From assembly GCA_040387195.1 (NCBI GenBank), contig JAZKEF010000001.1:186001-250000 (forward strand): a DNA stretch of 64,000 bases, in the 5' to 3' direction. The notes below the pieces were generated by a model. The model searched no databases and was not told the origin of the DNA. It saw nothing but the letters and a program-made list of their open reading frames with translations. Within the stretch, counting starts at the first letter, position 1. Each line of letters begins with the position of its first letter. The translations under genes and the position numbers were made by a program. Shown in pieces: positions 17,758-25,300 of the stretch. This stretch comes from UKL13-3 sp040387195 (GTDB taxonomy: Bacteria; Bacteroidota; Bacteroidia; UKL13-3).

Positions 17758-18537
17758 ATGACAACAAATATGAAGAAGGTTAATTTGATTTTATGTACCA
17801 TCATGCTGGGAGTAGCAATGATGATGAATGCCTGTAAGAAGGACTCGAAAGAAGCTTCATACCCTTATGCAATGAGAATGACTGATGCTCCGGGAGACTA
17901 TGATGCAGTGTACGTTGATATAATAGGTGTGGAAGTTACAGGTGGCGATGGCAAAGCTGTATTGTTAAATGTAAACCCCGGAATTTATAACCTGCTTGAT
18001 TTCTCAAACGGAAAAGACACATTGATTGCTTCAAGTACGCTCGGTGTTTCAACTGTATCACAAATCAGGCTGATTCTCGGACCAAACAACTCAATCGTGG
18101 TAGACAGTGTAACTTACCCTTTGAGTACACCAAGTGCCGAACAATCGGGATTAAAACTACAGGTGCATCAACAGTTACAGGATGGTGTTTTATATACTGT
18201 ACTGCTTGACTTTGATGCCAACAAATCGATTGTGGAAACCGGTAACAACACGTATAAGCTTAAACCTGTAATCCGTACCATTGAAAAAGCCATCTCTGGT
18301 TCCATAAGTGGTAATATTACACCCGCAGTTCCTTATGCTGCAGTAACTGCCGTATCAGCATCGAGCGAAACCTATACAACCGTAACCAACAAGGATGGAT
18401 ATTTTGTGTTAGGTGGTCTTCCTGCCGGAACATATGCCGTGACTATTAATCCTGCGGCTCCGCTTAATGATAAAACCATAAACAGTGTTGTTGTTACAAT
18501 AGGAGCAACCACCAGTTTAGGTTCGATCCAATTGTAA
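17758..18537 (+). CDS. DUF4382 lipoprotein with carboxypeptidase-like repeat
   Basis: 259 residues. The signal peptide ends at a lipobox (MMNACKK), so the protein is probably membrane anchored. Residues about 35-175 match DUF4382 (MRMTDAPGDYDAVYVDI..., then a TYKLKPVIRTI segment). Residues about 180-259 form a carboxypeptidase-regulatory-like beta domain (GSISGNITP, KDGYFVLGGLPAGTYAV). Such lipoproteins are frequent in Bacteroidota with unknown ligand. A second ATG four codons in (17770) is an equally good start. A strong terminator follows. Confidence 0.86.
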   Translation: MTTNMKKVNLILCTIMLGVAMMMNACKKDSKEASYPYAMRMTDAPGDYDAVYVDIIGVEVTGGDGKAVLLNVNPGIYNLLDFSNGKDTLIASSTLGVSTVSQIRLILGPNNSIVVDSVTYPLSTPSAEQSGLKLQVHQQLQDGVLYTVLLDFDANKSIVETGNNTYKLKPVIRTIEKAISGSISGNITPAVPYAAVTAVSASSETYTTVTNKDGYFVLGGLPAGTYAVTINPAAPLNDKTINSVVVTIGATTSLGSIQL

Positions 18538-18562
18538 TTATCGATTTTTTTATAGCTTTTAC

Positions 18563-18599
18563 AAAAGCCTGCAATCATCAGCATTGCAGGCTTTTTTTT
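18563..18599 (+). terminator. Rho-independent terminator
   Basis: A 13-bp perfect stem (18563-18575 with 18583-18595; core AAGCCTGCAAT), 7-base loop and a run of eight T. It ends the DUF4382 transcript 26 bases after its stop. Confidence 0.92.
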
Positions 18600-18661
18600 G
18601 CCTGCATTTTCATGACAGATTACGAAACTGTAGTATTACTTTTACAGCATACTTTTTAAAC

Positions 18662-18988
18662 ATGAACTGGATACTCTTAATTATTGCCGGATTATTTGAA
18701 GTAGGATTTGCAACCTGTCTGGGTAAAGCAAAGGAACATACCGGCACTCCTGCACTGATGTGGATGCTTGGTTTTTTTGCATGTTTATCGGTGAGCATGT
18801 TTTTGTTATATAAAGTTACCCAAACCTTACCCATCGGAACTGCCTATGCAGTATGGACAGGTATTGGGGCTGTTGGAACTGTATTGGTTGGCATATTTAT
18901 TTTTAAGGAGCCGGCTGATTTTTGGCGGGTATTTTTTATTGTAACCCTGATTGCTTCCATTGTGGGTTTGAAAGCCGTTTCTCACTAA
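18662..18988 (+). CDS. sugE: SugE/Gdx-type small multidrug resistance exporter
   Basis: 108 residues, four hydrophobic segments. The early conserved glutamate is in AGLFEVGFA (residue 13) and the segment PIGTAYAVWTGIGAVGTVLVG with the C-terminal GLKAVSH matches SugE rather than EmrE/QacE. SugE/Gdx proteins characterised elsewhere export guanidinium in exchange for protons and work as antiparallel dimers. No guanidine riboswitch is visible in the short upstream region, which instead holds the terminator of the previous gene. The start at 18662 gives the standard MNWILL N-terminus. Confidence 0.92.
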   Translation: MNWILLIIAGLFEVGFATCLGKAKEHTGTPALMWMLGFFACLSVSMFLLYKVTQTLPIGTAYAVWTGIGAVGTVLVGIFIFKEPADFWRVFFIVTLIASIVGLKAVSH

Positions 18989-19013
18989 GTCCTTAAAATT
19001 TCTTTAGAAAAAC

Positions 19014-19059
19014 TTGCGTAGCTAAATAACTACATATACATTTGTAGCCAAATAACTAC
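19014..19059 (+). promoter_or_regulatory. Promoter with paired 16-bp operators of the ArsR cassette
   Basis: A -33 TTG (19014-19016), 20-base spacer and -7 TACATTTG (19037-19044) form a Bacteroidota promoter. Two copies of GTAGCTAAATAACTAC, each a near-palindrome with GTAG/CTAC ends, lie at 19018-19033 and 19044-19059 (one mismatch, 26-bp spacing). One occupies the spacer and one the expected transcription start, the layout of an autorepressor binding site. Confidence 0.72.
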
Positions 19060-19062
19060 ACA

Positions 19063-19380
19063 ATGAATTTAAGACGTGATGTATTTCAAGCCATAGCCGA
19101 CCCTACCCGAAGGGCGATACTCTTATTGGTGACCACACAATCGATGACTGCTGGTGCAATTGCGTCCAACTTTGATACGGCAAGACCTACTGTTTCCAAA
19201 CACCTGCAAATACTTACCGAATGTGAATTGCTTGAGCCGGAACAAAACGGACGTGAGGTTTATTACCATATCAATGCAACAAAGATGAAAGAGGTGGCTA
19301 ACTTTATTGAACCCTTCCGAAAAATGTGGGACGACCGGTTTAATAAATTGGAAGCAGTTATGAAAAAATATTCCAAATAA
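19063..19380 (+). CDS. ArsR-family transcriptional regulator
   Basis: 105 residues, a winged-helix repressor. The start MNLRRDVFQAIADPTRRAIL is the signature of the ArsR subgroup that accompanies AHSA1 proteins; the recognition helix is in ARPTVSKHLQIL and the wing in NGREVYYHI. No metal-binding ELCVCDL-type cysteine motif is present, so it is not a metal sensor of the SmtB type. It probably represses its own cassette through the paired repeats just upstream. 20 bases precede the AHSA1 gene. Confidence 0.93.
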   Translation: MNLRRDVFQAIADPTRRAILLLVTTQSMTAGAIASNFDTARPTVSKHLQILTECELLEPEQNGREVYYHINATKMKEVANFIEPFRKMWDDRFNKLEAVMKKYSK

Positions 19381-19400
19381 TTACGAACAAATACTATCAT

Positions 19401-19868
19401 ATGGAACTCAAAACTCAGATTACATCAGAAGAAGGCAAACATGATCTGTTTATAAACAGGGAATTTGACCTGCCGGTAGCATTACTTTTTAAAGCTTATT
19501 CGGAAGCCGAAATTGTGGAACAATGGATGAGCACAAAAGTGCTGAAGCTCGAAAGTAAAAAGCATGGCAGCTACCAGTTTGAAACAACTGATGATAACGG
19601 TAATATTGTATTCAAAGCAAATGGTGTGATACATGAATTTACTCCGAACAGCAATATTACACGCACATTTGAAATGGAGAATACCTCCTTTCCGATCCAG
19701 CTTGAGTTTCTGGAATTCAATAAAATTACGGATACCACCAGCAAATTAACAATACAGATCATTTACAGATCGGTTGCACACAGAGACCAAATGTTAAAAC
19801 TCCCTTTTGCATATGGTCTTAATATGGCACATAACAAGTTGCAGGAAATCGTAAACAAACTAATCTAA
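19401..19868 (+). CDS. SRPBCC/AHSA1 domain protein
   Basis: 155 residues of the START-like helix-grip fold: DLPVALLFKAYSEAEIVEQWMS near residue 20, then the beta sheet and a C-terminal amphipathic helix. The domain binds hydrophobic ligands in some members, but the ligand here is unknown. It is the middle gene of a three-gene cassette (ArsR, AHSA1, DoxX-like), which is widespread in Bacteroidota; co-regulation by the ArsR protein is inferred from spacing. Confidence 0.88.
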   Translation: MELKTQITSEEGKHDLFINREFDLPVALLFKAYSEAEIVEQWMSTKVLKLESKKHGSYQFETTDDNGNIVFKANGVIHEFTPNSNITRTFEMENTSFPIQLEFLEFNKITDTTSKLTIQIIYRSVAHRDQMLKLPFAYGLNMAHNKLQEIVNKLI

Positions 19869-19874
19869 AACACT

Positions 19875-20270
19875 ATGACAAAAAGAAACAAAATCATGTA
19901 TTGGGTTGCTACCTTATGGCTTGCATTGGGAATGACCTCAACCGGAATTGTTCAACTATTACAAGTGGACGAAGAAGTTTCGAGAATGGAACGTTTGGGC
20001 TTTCCCGTGTATTCACTAACCATACTCGGGGTATGGAAAATATTGGGCGTAATTGCGGTTCTTGTTCCAAGGTTTCCATTAATAAAAGAATGGGCGTATG
20101 CCGGTTTTTTCTTTAACATGACTGGCGCGTTGTTTGCTCATATTGCAATGGGCAGTGGTATGAATGAAATATTTCCTCCGATATTACTTCTGATACTTAC
20201 GGTAACATCATGGTATTTCAGACCGGATGATAGAAGATTTCCAACACCTCTAGTAAATTCGAATATTTAA
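19875..20270 (+). CDS. DoxX-like family membrane protein
   Basis: 131 residues with four hydrophobic segments, starting NKIMYWVATLWLALGMTSTG. Segment LTILGVWKILGVIAVLVPR is typical of the DoxX-like family found beside AHSA1 and ArsR genes. Function is unestablished. It follows the AHSA1 gene by 6 bases and ends the tight part of the cassette. Confidence 0.82.
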   Translation: MTKRNKIMYWVATLWLALGMTSTGIVQLLQVDEEVSRMERLGFPVYSLTILGVWKILGVIAVLVPRFPLIKEWAYAGFFFNMTGALFAHIAMGSGMNEIFPPILLLILTVTSWYFRPDDRRFPTPLVNSNI

Positions 20271-20320
20271 TTTCGTATACTCCAACCCGCAATAAATAAC
20301 CAGTAACTAATTACACAATC

Positions 20321-20887
20321 ATGAATAACCCGAAAAAAAAACTACCCTCAGAACGATATGATGCTTTGCTGAAAGAGCTAAAAGTCCGTTTTGACAAAAA
20401 CATGAACCGCCATAAAGGTATTGACTGGGATAAAGTGCAGGCGAAGCTTGAAAAGAATCCTTCCAAAATGTGGTCGCTAAATGAAATGGAAATAACGGAT
20501 GGAGAACCCGATGTTGTGGGGTATGATAAAAAGACAGGCGATTATATTTTTTACGATTGTTCCGCAGAAAGTCCGAAGGGTCGTAGAAGTATTTGTTATG
20601 ACCACCAGGCTCTGGAATCGCGCAAGGAACATAAGCCTGCAAACAGCGCAATGGAAATGGCATCCGACATGGGCATTGAGATTTTAACGGAAGAGCAATA
20701 CAAGGAATTGCAGCAAATTGGAAAGTTTGATACCAAAACCTCAAGCTGGGTAAAAACACCTGCTGCTATCCGCAAACTGGGTGGTGCCCTTTTTTGTGAT
20801 TACCGCTATGCAACCGTTTTTACCTATCACAACGGAGCCGAATCCTATTACGCTGCAAGAGGATTCAGGGGTTCGTTGCGAGTGTGA
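20321..20887 (+). CDS. DUF4256 family protein
   Basis: 188 residues, soluble. Recognisable family blocks are LKVRFDKNMNRHKGIDW, the MWSLNEMEITDGEPDVVG segment, YDCSAESPKGRRSICYD and EQYKELQ near residue 126. The family has no assigned function. It lies 50 bases after the ArsR cassette on the same strand and 49 bases before a YdeI/DUF1801 gene, so these may be co-transcribed with it. Confidence 0.85.
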   Translation: MNNPKKKLPSERYDALLKELKVRFDKNMNRHKGIDWDKVQAKLEKNPSKMWSLNEMEITDGEPDVVGYDKKTGDYIFYDCSAESPKGRRSICYDHQALESRKEHKPANSAMEMASDMGIEILTEEQYKELQQIGKFDTKTSSWVKTPAAIRKLGGALFCDYRYATVFTYHNGAESYYAARGFRGSLRV

Positions 20888-20936
20888 ATTTTGTCTATTT
20901 GAATACCATTTCCTTCAGATTATCCTGCCTGCCCAT

Positions 20937-21515
20937 ATGAATCCTAAAGTTGATTTTTTCTTTCAGAACGCCAACAACTGGCAGTCGGCAGTGGAACAAT
21001 TGCGAATGATCGTGCTCGACTGCGGGCTCACCGAGGAACTCAAGTGGGGAGTTCCCTGTTATACATTTCAGGAGAGCAATATTGTACTCATACATACATT
21101 CAAAGAGTATTGTGCATTGTTATTTTTTAAGGGCGCACTGTTACCTGACCCCAAGGGTATTCTAATACAACAAACAAAAAATGTGCAGGCTGCTCGGCAA
21201 ATCCGGTTCACCCATGTTTTGGAAATTGCAGAGTTGGCTCCTACCCTTAAAATGTATATCGAGGAGGCCATTCAAGTAGAAAAAGCCGGATTGAAGGTAG
21301 AACTTAAAAAGCCTGAAGCATATGCTGTTGCTCCGGAATTTCAATATCAATTGGATCTCGTTCCTGGTTTAAAAGCGGCCTTTCAAGCATTGACTCCCGG
21401 GCGTCAAAGAGGATACTTGTTGTTTTTTGCTGCTCCCAAACAATCCAAAACCCGCGAATCAAGGGTTGAAAAATGGATTCCGCATATTCTTGATGGAAAG
21501 GGATTAAATGATTAG
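20937..21515 (+). CDS. YdeI-family DUF1801 protein
   Basis: 192 residues. The N-terminal two thirds form a DUF1801 domain (about residues 10-115: LRMIVLDCGLTEELKWGVPCYTF and ALLFFKGALLPDPKG), and the C-terminus has the YdeI motif LTPGRQRGYLLFFAAPKQSKTRESRVEKW. The family is linked by annotation to stress or peptide tolerance but lacks a defined activity. Start at 20937 (MNPKVDFFF) because this is the conserved N-terminus; longer in-frame versions run back into the DUF4256 gene. Confidence 0.85.
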   Translation: MNPKVDFFFQNANNWQSAVEQLRMIVLDCGLTEELKWGVPCYTFQESNIVLIHTFKEYCALLFFKGALLPDPKGILIQQTKNVQAARQIRFTHVLEIAELAPTLKMYIEEAIQVEKAGLKVELKKPEAYAVAPEFQYQLDLVPGLKAAFQALTPGRQRGYLLFFAAPKQSKTRESRVEKWIPHILDGKGLND

Positions 21516-21523
21516 TACCTTTG
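21490..21523 (+). promoter_or_regulatory. Possible promoter
   Basis: TTG (21490-21492), 23 bases, then TACCTTTG (21516-21523), ending 23 bases before the ATG at 21547. Both elements fit the Bacteroidota pattern; the first lies inside the end of the upstream gene. Confidence 0.45.
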
Positions 21524-21546
21524 AGTTGAACAGATTAACTTAACAT

Positions 21547-21957
21547 ATGAAACGTTCAACCTTTTTGCTAGTTACAGCATTAGTGTCATTTACATTCGGC
21601 ACACTGTTCTTTTTTATGCCAAATCTGATAGCCGGTATGATGAGTATTGAGGCCACTCCACAAATATTATCGGTATACAGAGGCATGGGAGGATTGATTA
21701 TAGGCGGTGGAATTATCAACTACTTCCTCCGCAATCAGCATAATTCTGAAATATTAACCGGACTCTTTCTCACAAATATGTTAACCCATTTTCTTGGCTT
21801 ATCTGCAGATTTATGGGGCGTTGCCGATGGTGTTTTATCCATCAGTAAAATGGCCCTTATAGAAGTTATGCATCTGTTTATCGGAATTGGTTCATTCATT
21901 TATTTACTCAAAATGAGAACCGGCCCCAAACAATTTGAGAAGCTTAAAACAAAATAA
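21547..21957 (+). CDS. Small four-helix membrane protein (DUF4345-like)
   Basis: 136 residues with four hydrophobic segments. The pattern of a first helix followed by MSIEATPQILSVYRGMGGLIIGGG resembles the DUF4345 family, in which a conserved RxxGGL block follows helix one; that match is from memory of the pattern only. It has its own likely promoter and is followed by about 340 bases without a gene. Confidence 0.7.
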   Translation: MKRSTFLLVTALVSFTFGTLFFFMPNLIAGMMSIEATPQILSVYRGMGGLIIGGGIINYFLRNQHNSEILTGLFLTNMLTHFLGLSADLWGVADGVLSISKMALIEVMHLFIGIGSFIYLLKMRTGPKQFEKLKTK

Positions 21958-22301
21958 AGACATAAGAAAATACTCCTCCGTTCTCTCTACTTTATCTTTT
22001 TAGTTAACCAATGATCGTATCAATAGTTATTATCATAACTATTCGCAACCCGTTTCCGGATGCTTTTTTCATTTTTCTCAAAACCTCCCTACCCCAATTG
22101 TATCAGCTATTACGCCCTTTGTTGTCATGAAAACAAACACCTGATTCGTAAAACAGATGGTGCTTAATTGAAATATTTAGTTATATTTTTGTAATGATCA
22201 TCAGCAACCCACTGCTAAGCCTAGCAACATTGCTGATTCCTTTTTTGCCGGACACTAAACGTGACCGGTCTGCTCCTTAAAAGTATGGTTCGTTATGGTC
22301 T
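21958..22301. other. Intergenic region with a small inverted repeat
   Basis: 344 bases without a convincing gene. A perfect 8-bp inverted repeat (ATAGTTAT at 22023-22030 with 22035-22042, loop TATC) could be an operator or short hairpin. TATTTTTG near 22183-22190 resembles a -7 element for the giant gene downstream, but without a good -33 partner. Confidence 0.4.
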
Positions 22302-25300
22302 ATGAAACAAAGAAAAACAGTTCTTTTTCTTATGTCCAACCATTTAATCCCATTGCTTATGAGGAATTTTACACTTAGCCGAAACATTGTCTTTGTTTTT
22401 TTTCTACTTGTTTGCTCTTTTCAATCGTATTCCCAGTGTCCTATTACAGGCGACAGTACTGTATGCGCGGGGGATATTAAAACATACAGCACTTCACTTA
22501 CAGGTCCCTATACCTATCAGTGGAATGCGTATGGAGGTGTGTCCATTGGAAGCGGCACTTCGGTGAGCATTACATGGGGAAGCACACTTACCGGTCAGGT
22601 AACTTTAGTGGTGCGCGATATTGTCAATAATATTGTGTGCACTTCGCTGCTTAACGTAACCATTATGGGGAAACCCATGCCATGGATTTTGCCATCGGTA
22701 ATGGTGGGTTGTGGTGGCCCTGGCGGCTCGGCAGGAGGCGATCCGCAAGGACGCAAAGACGATGAGTGTCTGAATATTTGTGATTCTACCTGGGTTACCT
22801 ACAGTACTCCCAATCATACCGGAAGTACTTATGCATGGGTCATTTCAGGCACTGCAACATACACTCCATCAACAAGCAATTCGATAACTGTATTCTGGAC
22901 AGGTGCAGGCAGTGGTTCTGTACAGGTAACCGAAACCAATATAAACGGATGCGTTGGTATTGATAAAGTTTGCGTAAAAATTGTTGCCAAACCTCATGCT
23001 TTATTCACGTCATTAAATACTCCGGTGGCAGGTGTCATCAATGCCTGCAAAAACCAACCTATTCAGTTCATCGACCAATCGTTTGCAGGTGCAGGAACAC
23101 CCTTGGCTTCCTGGGAATGGCAATGGGGTGATGCAAGTACAACAGCAGGTTCGTATCCCGGTTCTGCAGATGCCACGCATGCATATAGTTCAGGAGGAAC
23201 ATATCAGGTATTGCTTATTGTAGAGAATGAATGCCATTGCAAGGACACATTCAAAATGACCGTTCAGGTTTCTGCTATTCCCGGTCCTGAAATTTTCTGT
23301 ATCAGTACCGTATGTCCCGATGCCATTGTTACCTATCATACCGGCCCTGCCTGCCCCACTGCGGTATATCACTGGTCGGTAACCAACGGTACCATCCAGG
23401 GTGATAGTACCGATTCTGTTGTTACGGTTATGTGGGGATCAACAGGTCCCGGCATTTTAACATTGTCGGTTACGGGTTGCGGAGGAATCTGTACCACACC
23501 CTCCTCTGTTTTTGTGCCCATCATTGTGCCCAATGCACAGATCAGCGGCAAATCATCGGTGTGTTTCGGTGAATGTGTGAAATACCATATCAGCTGCGAC
23601 ATTCCTATTGACAGCATCGTATGGCATGTACCACCCGGAGTAACACTCACAACGGATACCATCAATGTACATGATATCATATTGTGTTTTTACAATTCTA
23701 CGTTCGTCTCTGGAAATATTGTTGTGGAGTATTACCATAAAATTCCCGGAAGTACAGAAGGCATGTCGTGCGGTGGGCAATCCATTCTCAATATCAAACA
23801 ACGACCTAAATTGTTTCTTTCCGCACCACAACAGATTTGCGATAAATCAACACTCACCGTTTTTCCATCCCCGGCTACGGCAGCAAACCTTGTATGGACC
23901 ATCACCAACCCTCTTGGTAACGTTACCTATTTTACTACCACACTTTCTTCATCATCCAACTTAATGGTGAACTGGACATATGGGCCCGGGGATTTTATCA
24001 TTCATGCAAAAGATACTACCGGACAGTATTGCAACAGTCCGCAGCAGATTAACCTTACGGTAAATCCGCTTCCTCCGAAACCGGATTCCATTGCAGGACC
24101 CAATCCGGTTTGTCCTGGTGTTCCGTATACCTATCTAGCCTTCCAAACCTCATCAGCTTACACGGTAATGTGGTCGGTTCAAAACGGCATACCGGTAAGC
24201 GGTGCGGGTAACACCATCAGCGTAATCTGGAATGCAACAGGTCCGTACATCCTCAAGGCGGTACAAATAGATCCGCTTACGGGTTGCGCTTCCGATACCT
24301 TAAGAGACACCATCCAAAGTATTTTACCACTGACGGCATCACCTATATTGGGTGACACTTCGGCATGTGCAAACAATAACTCAACCCATTTTCTGGGAGT
24401 AACGGGAGACGATTTCACCTGGTCCATTTCACCAACCATAGCCGGAAGTATTGTGTCGGGTCAGCATACTTCAACCATCTCCATTTTATGGAATAACTAT
24501 TCGGGACCTGCTACAATCAGTGTTATCCGAAAAGTATGCGGACAAACCGTCACCAGCAATAAAACAATCATGATCAGCATGCCGCCCGTACCCGTTATTT
24601 CGGCACCGGCTACTATCTGTGCGGGCGTTGGTGCAAGCATGAGTGCAACACCTGCAGCATTGAGTTACAACTGGAATTTCGGTGATGGTTTTACATCTAC
24701 CGCTGCGAGCCCTACACATGTTTACCAGTCGGCAGGAAATTATATCATCACACTTACCGTAACCTATGGAGGCAATTGTGTGGGTGTTGCAACTGCAACC
24801 AAAACAATCATGATTAACCCGAAACCGAATATTACTATTTCTACTCCTGACCCTAATCTCTTCTGTGGTCCGGTGAGCATGGTAAATATGTATGTTGCAG
24901 GTCCGGTTGCAGGTGTAACCTATAACTGGTATAAGTCTCCTTCCACATTGCTAACAGGAGGAACAAGTTACAGCACCAATGTTCTGGGTTCTTATTTTGT
25001 GGTTGGGGTAAATAGTTTTGGTTGTGCCGATACGAGTAATGTCATTCCTATCGATACCGTTTGCGATACCTGTTCGGCCAATCCGGCCTATACTGTCGAT
25101 TTCAGCCGTATACGTTTGGGTTGCAATAAGGATACCTTTAATGGAACATATACTGTAGGAGCCATTAATCCAAGATGGAACTTTGATGATCCATTCAGCG
25201 GATCCAACACGGCAACCGGAAACAATACTTCACACACATTCTCCGAACCCGGTTATTACAGGGTACAATTTTGTGTTGATGTTCCGAATATGTCGGGAAC

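Noticed and set aside
18563..18662. Guanidine riboswitch before the SugE-like gene
   Set aside because: The short spacer is taken by the upstream terminator and contains no recognisable aptamer blocks.
20781..20936. N-terminal extension of the YdeI/DUF1801 gene
   Set aside because: The extra stretch overlaps the DUF4256 gene and lacks conserved sequence; the domain starts at MNPKVDFFF.
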